In this document: piece after piece, positions 1 through 6,092 of the stretch
Layout of the letters: each line of letters opens with the position of its first letter
Position numbering within the stretch: position 1 is the first letter of the stretch
Assembly (NCBI GenBank): GCA_018665385.1
Contig: JABJDN010000170.1
Span: 1-9,201 of the forward strand
Origin: Phycisphaerae bacterium
GTDB taxonomy: Bacteria > Planctomycetota > Phycisphaerae > Phycisphaerales > SM1A02
Reading direction: 5' to 3'
Length of the DNA: 9,201 nucleotides
Notes under the pieces: model-generated
Seen by the model: the letters and a program-made list of their open reading frames with translations, nothing else
Databases searched by the model: none
Told to the model about the DNA's origin: nothing
Position numbers and translations under genes: made by a program

Positions 1-50
1 TATTATTAATTGTTTTTTCATCCTTACAAGGATACAGCAAAAGCATCAAA

Positions 51-86
51 AAACAAGAAAAACCACATGCTTTTGCATATGGTTTT
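51..86 (-). terminator. Hairpin terminator downstream of tRNA-Ser
   Basis: Read on the minus strand, bases 86 to 75 (AAAACCATATGC) and 70 to 59 (GCATGTGGTTTT) form a 12-bp stem closed by an AAAA loop, followed by a T-rich stretch down to about position 48 that is interrupted by C and G. One of the pairs is a U-G wobble that exists only in the minus-strand transcript; on the plus strand the same position is a C-A mismatch. This supports termination of minus-strand transcription. The stem starts four bases after the tRNA 3' end, so it most likely ends the tRNA transcript. The U-tract is imperfect. Confidence 0.65.
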
Positions 87-89
87 AAA

Positions 90-179
90 CGGACAGGGCG
101 GGATTCGAACCCGCGGTACCGGTATAACCAGTACGCCGGTTTAGCAAACCGGTGCCTTCAGCCGCTCGGCCACCTGTCC
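90..179 (-). tRNA. tRNA-Ser, anticodon GCU
   Basis: The minus strand folds as a class II tRNA. The 7-bp acceptor stem pairs GGACAGG (179-173) with CCTGTCC (97-91), and the discriminator base at 90 is G, as expected for serine. The D-arm reads GCCGAGCGGC. The anticodon stem is CCGGT/ACCGG around the loop TTGCTAA, giving anticodon GCT, which reads AGC and AGU codons. A long variable arm (about TACTGGTTATACCGGTA, self-complementary) and a T-arm with GGTTCGAATCC follow. CCA is not encoded: the bases after the discriminator are TTT, so CCA must be added after transcription. No integrase gene or attachment-site duplication is visible next to it. Confidence 0.97.
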
Positions 180-190
180 AGAGGGATTTC

Positions 191-216
191 TGCCTAAGTG
201 ACAACAAAAGTGTCAA
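191..216 (-). promoter_or_regulatory. Possible promoter of the tRNA-Ser gene
   Basis: On the minus strand a perfect TTGACA hexamer lies at 216-211, about 32 bases before the tRNA start. The best -10 candidate, TAGGCA at 196-191, is poor and only 14 bases away. TGACA and TGTCA also form a small inverted repeat here with a 7-base spacer. A tRNA promoter is expected in this position, but the -10 element is not convincing. Confidence 0.3.
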
Positions 217-422
217 CAGAAACTCGTTTCGTGAACGGGAAGTTTACCACAGATTCATGGAAGGAAAAAAGCAGAGGGTAGCTGTGGATGAGTGCCCTGC
301 TATTACTTATTGCTGCAATTGCGCACTATGAAAGAGCCAATGGGCGAACACTAAAACGAAATAAATACACACTGTTTTTCAACAAAAGAAGTGCAAAAAA
401 CAACAATTTGTGAAACTTTTCA

Positions 423-453
423 TTGCTTTTGCCCGAAAAGAGGATAGTATTAT
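423..453 (+). promoter_or_regulatory. Possible promoter of the pentaheme cytochrome gene
   Basis: TATTAT at 448-453 matches five of six bases of the sigma-70 -10 consensus, with TAGTAT at 445-450 as an alternative. TTGCTT at 423-428 is a weak -35 candidate, 19 or 16 bases upstream respectively. This would give a leader of roughly 30 to 35 bases before the start codon. It is the best candidate in the spacer but is not strongly supported. Confidence 0.3.
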
Positions 454-482
454 CTTGTTTTAAGTGCCACGGAGATTGTATT

Positions 483-486
483 AGGA
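483..486 (+). promoter_or_regulatory. Shine-Dalgarno site deciding the cytochrome start
   Basis: AGGA lies seven bases before the ATG at 494 but only one base before the in-frame GTG at 488. Normal spacing therefore favours ATG 494, which also yields a typical signal peptide. Confidence 0.6.
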
Positions 487-493
487 AGTGAAA

Positions 494-2272
494 ATGAAAA
501 GAACTGCTGTTTATTGTGCCACCTTTGTAGTTACAACCATTGCATTTGCTGATGTCACCATCACAGGTACCATCATCGATGGAGCAAAAGGCACGCCTGT
601 CGCAGGTGCCCTCGTCACCTTGCAAGCAACTTCTATTCGGACAACCACAAACAAAGCGGGGATATACTCATTGACAATACCCGGTGATTACGGGTCAATA
701 ATTGTCGGTGCAGGCAAGGGATATTTCAACTCCCCTACTACTTTCACTGGAACTCCAACTGGTTTGAACATAACCCTTGAACCAGTCCCGCAAGAAGATA
801 ACCCTTACTATTCGCTCCTAGACCCGAATTCGTGTGGCCTTTGTCACCCAAACCAAATAAGGGATTGGGAGGGTTCGCCGATGAATAATGCAGGTATCAA
901 TACTTGGGTGCATGATATTTATGCTGGCAATGGTTCGCCTGGAGGCATGGGCGGTTTTGTATACCTTCGCGATTCTGTCTGGGCGAAGTCAAACCCCGCT
1001 TCAGAATGCTCTTCCTGTCACCAGCCTGAATCTTGGATACCTGAACCATTCACTCCTCTTGAAGGACCTGATGATCCTGGCTACCCATCGGAACACGCAA
1101 CACATGGTATCTCCTGCGACGTATGTCATAAAGTAGCAAACGTCGACGTCAATAAAATAAATTACCCAGGCATTTATCCTGGCGCTGTCACCTTCACAAA
1201 GCCACACTACGAACAAGTGCAATATGGCTTGCTCGGTGATGCTACGTACCACAACCAAATGATGGGACCTTCCTATCAACCACAATTAGCCGCTGAAGTA
1301 TGCGGAACATGTCACCAAGATAAAAACGACCTGCACGAAGATGGCTTGTTCGATGGCATCATCTCTGAACCAACCTATATAGAGTGGCTTGAATCACCAT
1401 ATGGTGATCCAAACTCCAACATATATGCATCCTGCCTTGACTGCCATATGTTGCCAAACGATGCAACGAACTCATGCGAAGTTCTATACCCACCCCTTAA
1501 TCGCGAACCCGGAACATTGCGATCCCACATGATTCTTGGTACAACTGCAATCTACCTTGATAATTCTGCAGAACTTCTTGTAGGTGCTGAAGTTGTTAAT
1601 GGCGAGGTGCACGTTGAAGTCGACGTCTTTAATAGTGGCGTTGGTCATCACCTTCCAACTGGTGTAACCGTTCGAAACTGCATCTTGCTTGTTGAAGCAT
1701 TTGATGACGAAGGCAACGCTCTTGAGTTTACCGGTGACCAAGTTGTGCACGCCCTTGGAGGCGTGGGTGATCCTGCAGAAGGATACTATGCTGACCAACC
1801 AGGCAAAATCTTTGCTAAATGCAACCACGGAAAAGATGGAACTGGTCCAACGTTCTTCACAGATGCAACAGGCATTATTTTTGACACTCGTATTCCAGCA
1901 ATGAGCATTGACTCAACCGACTACTCCTTTGCACTTCCATTAGGTGGTGGCGATGTGAGTGTCAAAGCACGCCTAATTTATAGACGCGCCTTCCGTGCAT
2001 TTGTTGATGCAAAACAATGGACAACTGACGGACATGGTAATCCCCTTGAAGATATTGAATCACCTCATTATGGACACCTCATGGAATTAGAAGAACTAAT
2101 CGTTGAGGGAGCTATTGCGGGCGACATTACAGGCGACGGTCTCGTTAACGTATCTGACATCTTGTTGCTTATCAGTAACTGGGGAACGGACGGCCCGGGT
2201 GCAGACCTTGCCGCACCATTTGATGTAATAAACGTGAGTGACCTTCTGTTCATTATTGATTCTTGGGGATAA
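494..2272 (+). CDS. Secreted pentaheme c-type cytochrome with dockerin-like C-terminus
   Basis: This is a 592-residue exported electron-transfer protein of unknown partner. From the ATG at 494 it has a signal peptide (residues 1-19, cleavage after AFA). A carboxypeptidase-regulatory-like beta-sandwich follows (about 22-98; GTPVAGALVTLQ and TNKAGIYSL are typical). Five CxxCH heme sites sit at C114, C172, C208, C270 and C314, in an arrangement like cytochrome c554-type multiheme proteins. A beta-rich domain (about 345-540) contains GVGHHLPTG, a motif recurrent in such proteins. The tail has two dockerin-like/EF-hand-like repeats (about 543-564 and 573-592) built on VNVSD/INVSD and ending in WG; the second lacks most calcium-binding aspartates. 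Similar repeats are common in secreted planctomycete proteins. An alternative GTG at 488 would add two residues. Protein class is secure; its electron donor and acceptor are not known, and its link to the nitrate genes is only by proximity. Confidence 0.88.
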   Translation: MKRTAVYCATFVVTTIAFADVTITGTIIDGAKGTPVAGALVTLQATSIRTTTNKAGIYSLTIPGDYGSIIVGAGKGYFNSPTTFTGTPTGLNITLEPVPQEDNPYYSLLDPNSCGLCHPNQIRDWEGSPMNNAGINTWVHDIYAGNGSPGGMGGFVYLRDSVWAKSNPASECSSCHQPESWIPEPFTPLEGPDDPGYPSEHATHGISCDVCHKVANVDVNKINYPGIYPGAVTFTKPHYEQVQYGLLGDATYHNQMMGPSYQPQLAAEVCGTCHQDKNDLHEDGLFDGIISEPTYIEWLESPYGDPNSNIYASCLDCHMLPNDATNSCEVLYPPLNREPGTLRSHMILGTTAIYLDNSAELLVGAEVVNGEVHVEVDVFNSGVGHHLPTGVTVRNCILLVEAFDDEGNALEFTGDQVVHALGGVGDPAEGYYADQPGKIFAKCNHGKDGTGPTFFTDATGIIFDTRIPAMSIDSTDYSFALPLGGGDVSVKARLIYRRAFRAFVDAKQWTTDGHGNPLEDIESPHYGHLMELEELIVEGAIAGDITGDGLVNVSDILLLISNWGTDGPGADLAAPFDVINVSDLLFIIDSWG

Positions 2273-2310
2273 CAATAGTTCTATCGCATAATCACTGTAT
2301 GAATTAAAGT

Positions 2311-2433
2311 ATGAAACTTGGCAATATAAGAACGGTCGCATTTACTGATATAGATGAAGGGAAACCGCGGCCCGATGGCACATTCATTCACCCTGTGCAG
2401 AAAAATGTGCTTCCATCACAAAATTACAATTAA
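2311..2433 (+). CDS. Doubtful 40-codon ORF
   Basis: An ATG at 2311 opens a frame of 40 codons ending in TAA at 2431-2433, starting 38 bases after the pentaheme cytochrome stop codon. It overlaps the end of the convergent RIC gene by four bases. The product would be polar, with no membrane segment and no motif I recognise (for example FTDIDEGKPRPDG). There is no clear ribosome binding site (TTAAAG just upstream is weak). It also spans the imperfect hairpin at 2374-2417. It may be chance or a small downstream gene. Confidence 0.2.
   Translation: MKLGNIRTVAFTDIDEGKPRPDGTFIHPVQKNVLPSQNYN
2374..2417. repeat. Imperfect inverted repeat between convergent genes
   Basis: GCACATT (2378-2384) pairs with AATGTGC (2404-2410). 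The stem extends as GATG (2374-2377) with CATC (2414-2417) across a 3-base bulge, giving 7+4 bp around a 19-base loop. It lies between the 3' ends of the cytochrome and RIC genes, where a shared terminator would be expected. Neither strand has a proper U-tract after it, so intrinsic termination is uncertain. A competing GCACA/TGTGC stem (2378-2398) is also possible. Confidence 0.35.
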
Positions 2434-3098
2434 CTATTCAGAGCTCTTGTGAACAAAATATTGTTTTCAAGGTGTATGTGTTGGTGCATGTCTTTCTCAA
2501 GGACAGAAAGCCCATGCCAAAGAGCTAGCCAAGTATTACAAGCACCTTCAGGTGGGGTAAAGTCATTTGTAAGTTCGCGAAGTTTTTTTAATGATTCGCC
2601 AGCAGAATCATGTTCGGCTTCCATGACAGAAATAGGCCCAACTGCTGACACAAATTGACCTTTTGCAATCATTGGGAATAAAATTTGCTCTTCTTTTATC
2701 ATGTGTTCAAGCAATTCGGTTTTCAACTCACTGAAAATTGTTTCTATTGCTTGAAGGCGAACAGGATCTTTTTCACCATGAACTTTGTTTACTTTGACAG
2801 CCATCATTTCAAGACGTGGGAGTTCCTCCTTTAATGATGCGTGGTACTTCGAAACGATATGTTGAATAAGGTCTGTAAGTAGAACATCGTTCCATTGAGT
2901 ATCTTCTTCTTCGTTAGCCACCTCAGCATTGATTTCAGAAAGAATTTCGTGAACGTCAAGTCCGTGTTTTTCACATACTTTTTGGAGGGGAGCGCCACCG
3001 CCACAACAAAAGTCTATTTTGTGGCGAGCAAAAACCCGAGTCGAAAGAGGGAATTGTGAGGCTATTTCGCCTACTGGTGTTTCAATTTTAAGTGTCAT
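2430..3098 (-). CDS. Di-iron iron-sulfur cluster repair protein (RIC/ScdA/YtfE/DnrN type)
   Basis: This 222-residue cytoplasmic protein belongs to the family that restores iron centres damaged by NO or oxidative stress. Residues 1-60 are a ScdA N-terminal domain with the signature FCCGGG (C31, C32). Residues about 75-220 are a hemerythrin-like four-helix bundle. The six di-iron ligands known in E. coli YtfE (H84, H129, E133, H160, H204, E208) have clear counterparts at H86, H132, E136, H163, H207 and E211, with nearly identical spacings. Length is normal for the family. The ATG at 3098 is preceded by GGAG at five bases. It is the last minus-strand gene, separated from the subunit III gene by about 100 bases that contain its own promoter. 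Such proteins often sit in denitrification loci (dnrN, norA), in line with a role in handling NO made from nitrite. Confidence 0.95.
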   Translation of the reverse strand: MTLKIETPVGEIASQFPLSTRVFARHKIDFCCGGGAPLQKVCEKHGLDVHEILSEINAEVANEEEDTQWNDVLLTDLIQHIVSKYHASLKEELPRLEMMAVKVNKVHGEKDPVRLQAIETIFSELKTELLEHMIKEEQILFPMIAKGQFVSAVGPISVMEAEHDSAGESLKKLRELTNDFTPPEGACNTWLALWHGLSVLEKDMHQHIHLENNILFTRALNS

Positions 3099-3135
3099 GG
3101 AAGCTCCATATTTTTAAAGCAGACAAGAAGGTCTC

Positions 3136-3163
3136 ATTATATGAACAACTCGATTCATGTCAA
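3136..3163 (-). promoter_or_regulatory. Near-consensus sigma-70 promoter of the RIC gene
   Basis: On the minus strand TTGACA (3163-3158) and TATAAT (3141-3136) match both sigma-70 hexamers perfectly, separated by 16 bases. The predicted transcript starts near 3129, about 30 bases before the ATG at 3098. Directly upstream of the -35 (3164-3195) the DNA is almost pure A/T, resembling an UP element. The RIC gene could thus be transcribed strongly and independently of the nar operon. Confidence 0.72.
3150..3163. promoter_or_regulatory. FNR/DNR-like palindrome overlapping the RIC -35
   Basis: Read on the minus strand, TTGAC-ATGA-ATCGA matches the CRP/FNR-family consensus TTGAT-N4-ATCAA at 8 of 10 positions. 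Its centre lies about 27 bases upstream of the predicted start, overlapping the -35 and spacer. That is not the usual activator position near -41.5, so if the site is real it would suit repression. The match may be partly a by-product of the TTGACA hexamer. Confidence 0.3.
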
Positions 3164-3166
3164 TGC

Positions 3167-3187
3167 AAATATATTTTTAATATATTT
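3167..3187. repeat. AT-only inverted repeat upstream of the RIC promoter
   Basis: AAATATATT (3167-3175) and AATATATTT (3179-3187) form a perfect 9-bp inverted repeat with a 3-base spacer, made only of A and T. It lies between the stop codon of the subunit III gene and the RIC -35 element. It is too weak thermally for a good intrinsic terminator and lacks a following U-tract. Acting as A/T-rich UP-element DNA for the RIC promoter is the simpler reading. A second weak repeat, TATAGTT/AACTATA (3194-3211), covers the stop codon of the subunit III gene. Confidence 0.45.
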
Positions 3188-3201
3188 ATTTTATATAGTT
3201 A

Positions 3202-4404
3202 CTAAACTATAAGGTACCAGAGTGGAAACAAGAAAATCCAAATCACATCGACGATGTGCCAGTACAGCCCACTACATTCAACTGCAGTGTAATGATTACG
3301 ATTGAAATCACCCCGCTGTAATCGGTATATCAACCAGAGCATAATGAGCATTCCAACGAGAACGTGGATACCGTGCAGGCCTGTCATCAAAAAATATAAG
3401 CCAAAGAAGAGATGTGCATTAGCTGGGCGATTCTCATCGAGTTGTGGGCTTTGCGGACGTTTGTTTACCGCCAAACGCTGTGACTCAGATGCCCCCTCTG
3501 GGGCGAGACCACTTGGTGCCTGCATAGCATGAGGCATTGATGATCGCGGCAAGTCAGCGAGAAATTCAACTGGTTCATCAGGCTGAGAGATAACTGCGAT
3601 CTCTTCATCAACAGATTCTTCACCATCTTCTGATGCATCTGCAGGCTTTTCTGCAATTGTGCTCGATTTGTTAATTTGCAATGTTCGCACGTACGCAACG
3701 ATGTCATGGATACCAACATCCTTTAGCATAGGATTGCCACCTTTTGGTGGCATTTGTAATTGTGTCGTACTTGCAGGGTCGGCTGCAGTACGACCAACCT
3801 TAATAAACTCGACCAAGAATTCATCCGTGTTGTCGATGACAAACGGACTTTCATTTAATGCGATCCCTTGCCCTGCAACACCCTCGCCCGAAATTCCGTG
3901 ACAAGAACGGCACGTTGCATTCCACAGCGCTTTGCCTTTTGTTACATCACCAACGAGTGCAACTGCACTGCCTTCATTGTTTGCAGAACTGTCATGTTCT
4001 ACATCATAAAAAGCCAATCCACCAACTAAGTGGTCGTGAAACTTATGTTCATACTCCACTGATTTGATTGCCATAAAGATCGTTGCACATAAAAAGGTGA
4101 CGACAAGACAAATACTTGCAGCTCGAATTCTTTCCCGCTGAACGTATGTAATCGCCATAGCCATCGTCAAACTACTTACTAAAAGGACAGCTGTGTTTGC
4201 AGCACCTAAACGCTCGTCTAAAAATTGTTCTCCCCATGCGAATAGATCAGGATGATTAGCCCTAAAAACAGCATACCCAGCGAACAATCCACCGAATAAC
4301 AGGATTTCAGTTGCAAGGAATAACCAAATCCCTAACTTCGCAGCATCGTGTTGCTGTTGCATATTCTTAAAATGATGCTGGACATATTCGTTCGTATTTG
4401 ACAT
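3202..4404 (-). CDS. Heme-copper oxidase subunit III (CtaE/NorE-like) with inserted cytochrome c domain
   Basis: This 400-residue inner-membrane protein is a five-helix subunit III interrupted by a heme domain. Helices 1-3 (about 24-46, 66-88, 94-116) include GIWLFLATEILLFGG, typical of subunit III. Helices 4-5 (about 330-362 and 380-400) include GLHGIHVLVG and WHIVDVIWIFLFPLWY, the family's C-terminal signature. Between helices 3 and 4 lies a class I cytochrome c domain (about 150-243) with CRSCH (C165, C168, H169) and a likely axial Met at M218 (LQMPP). An acidic, proline-rich linker (about 245-325) follows. By analogy with subunit III topology this loop is periplasmic, as heme attachment requires. 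No subunit I or II is in the window, so its partner could be a cytochrome oxidase or an NO reductase, for which NorE is the subunit III-like protein. ATG 4404 has AAGGA nine bases upstream. It lies 47 bases after the second narK gene, probably in one operon. Confidence 0.9.
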   Translation of the reverse strand: MSNTNEYVQHHFKNMQQQHDAAKLGIWLFLATEILLFGGLFAGYAVFRANHPDLFAWGEQFLDERLGAANTAVLLVSSLTMAMAITYVQRERIRAASICLVVTFLCATIFMAIKSVEYEHKFHDHLVGGLAFYDVEHDSSANNEGSAVALVGDVTKGKALWNATCRSCHGISGEGVAGQGIALNESPFVIDNTDEFLVEFIKVGRTAADPASTTQLQMPPKGGNPMLKDVGIHDIVAYVRTLQINKSSTIAEKPADASEDGEESVDEEIAVISQPDEPVEFLADLPRSSMPHAMQAPSGLAPEGASESQRLAVNKRPQSPQLDENRPANAHLFFGLYFLMTGLHGIHVLVGMLIMLWLIYRLQRGDFNRNHYTAVECSGLYWHIVDVIWIFLFPLWYLIV

Positions 4405-4451
4405 AACTTAAATTCCTTGACGTAAAGTGCGTAGTAAGTATTGGATTGTGA

Positions 4452-6071
4452 TTAACATGTTATTTCTGCGTTCTTTCTTGCATAGAACCACCAGTTCACA
4501 ATGAGACATGACAGGTAATATCCGGCAAACCCATACAAGGCATACTGGGGTGTTCCTGCTTTAATTTGAGTAGCAAATATTTTTGGTATAAGAAATGCGC
4601 CGTAAGCAGCAATAGCTCCGGTCCACCCAAGAACAGGCCCTCGCATATCTCGATCAAATATTACTCCGATCATTCGAAAAGTTGACCCATTTCCTAATCC
4701 AGTTGTTGCAAAAAGCAAAATAAAGAGCAACAAAAATGGGATGAAGTATTGTTTAGGGTTTTCTGATTGCATTGCTAATGAAACAAACCACCCCGCACCA
4801 ATTGTTGCTCCAATCATGATGATTGTGTCCCAGTGCGTTACTCGTGCGCCGCCAACCTTGTCTGAAAGCCAACCGCCAACTGGTCTAAGCAATGCCCCAA
4901 CGCCTGCTCCAATCCAAATAAAGCCTGCTGATGAAAGCCCCGTTGGTTGACCAGCGTTTTCACCTACAGCAACCACACCGAAAACATCATCAATCAACTT
5001 TGGAAATGCATTCGCATAACCAATAAATGAACCAAATGTCATGACGTATAAATACGTCATGACCCAATTGTGTTTTTCTTTAAATATAGCAAACTGGCCT
5101 TTTAGGTTTTCTTTGGTTTCTTTCGGAGTTAAAAATCGCATTGCAAGTAGTGTCAACACAACTGCGATCACAACAATGAGGAACGTTTTAATCAGAACAG
5201 GAAAACCGCCCCATGGAATTATCAAAAGGAAAATTCCAACGGCAGCCCCAAAATAACCAAGAATAGTAAGCCAAAGAAACTTCGCTACTGCAACTGGTGT
5301 GCTTCCACATATATGAAACGGCATATTGTGCATCATGAGGTATGCCAAAATGCAAACGAAAATGAGAATCGGAACCCAGACAAGCCCAGCATTTGCAATG
5401 TACATCGTTGACACATCAGCACCTGTGCCTACAACAAAACCATCGCCACCAAGAGAACCGAATAGTGGGAAAGTGATAACAAATGGAATCAAGAATTGCA
5501 TGAGACTCACGCCAAGGTTCCCTATTCCTGCGTTGAGCCCAAGCGCAAGACCCTGCATTCTTTTTGGGTAGAAGAAACTTATGTTTGACATCGAAGAGGA
5601 GAATGCACCACCTCCAACACCTGACAATGCTGCTAGTACGATGAAAACGTAAAATGGCGTTGTATGATCTTGCAACGCAATACCTGCACCAAGTGCTGGC
5701 AACATGAGCAAAAGAGTCGTCATAAACTTCACATTACGACCACCGCAGATTGCAATCATAAATGAGTTTGGTATACGAAGCGTTGCTCCTGCCAAACCCG
5801 CAACTGCTGGCAAAGTAAAGAGCAGGGCACGATACCCAAGACTATCGTAGTGTTCGCCATCATTCATGAACGTAAAATTAAAAAGCTCTCCATTCTCTGA
5901 TGAGAAATGAAGCTCTTGAATGTATTTGGCAACCATACCCCAGTAAATCCAAACTGAGAACCCAAGAAGTAAGTTTGGGATTGAAATCAATAGATTTCTA
6001 GAAGCAACTTTGTTTCCAGTACGCTCCCAAAAACTATGATCTTCTGGATCCCAATGTTCAAGTTTAGACAT
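4452..6071 (-). CDS. narK: Type II NarK-like nitrate/nitrite antiporter, with extra membrane segments
   Basis: This 539-residue major facilitator of the nitrate/nitrite porter family most resembles E. coli NarK/NarU-type nitrate/nitrite exchangers. It has the SGVGGGAFSSSMSNISFF stretch, the nitrate signature GLNAGIGNLGVSLMQ (about 178-192) and a second signature near 483-496. Substrate-binding arginines are present at R99 (TLRIP, helix 2) and R396 (LLRPVGGW, helix 8), matching R89 and R305 of E. coli NarK. It is some 75 residues longer than E. coli NarK. Much of the excess lies between helices 6 and 7, where about residues 264-287 and 290-312 look like two additional membrane helices, giving 14 instead of 12. 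ATG 6071 has AGGA seven bases upstream, and only 21 bases separate it from the preceding transporter gene, so the two are co-transcribed. Expected role: bring in nitrate and expel nitrite made by the cytoplasmic reductase. Confidence 0.93.
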   Translation of the reverse strand: MSKLEHWDPEDHSFWERTGNKVASRNLLISIPNLLLGFSVWIYWGMVAKYIQELHFSSENGELFNFTFMNDGEHYDSLGYRALLFTLPAVAGLAGATLRIPNSFMIAICGGRNVKFMTTLLLMLPALGAGIALQDHTTPFYVFIVLAALSGVGGGAFSSSMSNISFFYPKRMQGLALGLNAGIGNLGVSLMQFLIPFVITFPLFGSLGGDGFVVGTGADVSTMYIANAGLVWVPILIFVCILAYLMMHNMPFHICGSTPVAVAKFLWLTILGYFGAAVGIFLLIIPWGGFPVLIKTFLIVVIAVVLTLLAMRFLTPKETKENLKGQFAIFKEKHNWVMTYLYVMTFGSFIGYANAFPKLIDDVFGVVAVGENAGQPTGLSSAGFIWIGAGVGALLRPVGGWLSDKVGGARVTHWDTIIMIGATIGAGWFVSLAMQSENPKQYFIPFLLLFILLFATTGLGNGSTFRMIGVIFDRDMRGPVLGWTGAIAAYGAFLIPKIFATQIKAGTPQYALYGFAGYYLSCLIVNWWFYARKNAEITC

Positions 6072-6092
6072 AAAAATTTCCTGTTTTAGATA

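Larger units (their letters stand above)
180..493. other. Intergenic region between tRNA-Ser and the pentaheme cytochrome gene
   Basis: This divergent spacer of about 310 bases contains no credible gene. An open frame crosses part of it on the minus strand but runs into the coding sequence of the cytochrome gene and has no recognisable protein features. The part next to the tRNA should carry the tRNA promoter. The AT-rich half nearest the cytochrome gene (about 350-490) should carry that gene's promoter and leader. No CRP/FNR-type palindrome, riboswitch or repeat was found. Confidence 0.6.

Noticed and set aside
20..33. Short perfect inverted repeat ATCCTT-AC-AAGGAT near the left edge
   Set aside because: The loop is too short for a stable hairpin and neither strand has a U-tract after it; it cannot be assigned without sequence to the left.
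90..179. tRNA-Ser as an integration site for a mobile element
   Set aside because: No integrase, no direct repeat of the tRNA 3' end and no insertion sequence or CRISPR repeats elsewhere in the window.
241..291. Two DnaA-box-like sequences (TTTACCACA and, on the minus strand, TCATCCACA)
   Set aside because: Only two imperfect matches, with no clustered boxes, no AT-rich unwinding repeats and no dnaA/dnaN neighbours; not enough for a replication origin.
326..625. Minus-strand open frame of 99 codons
   Set aside because: It overlaps the start and signal peptide of the pentaheme cytochrome on the other strand, and its product is low in recognisable features.
2096..2341. Minus-strand open frame overlapping the end of the cytochrome gene
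   Set aside because: It is the antisense shadow of the dockerin-like repeats; no ribosome binding site or known motif.
3194..3211. Hairpin TATAGTT-ACTA-AACTATA as an operon terminator
   Set aside because: Seven AT-rich pairs with no following U-tract; too weak to call as a terminator.
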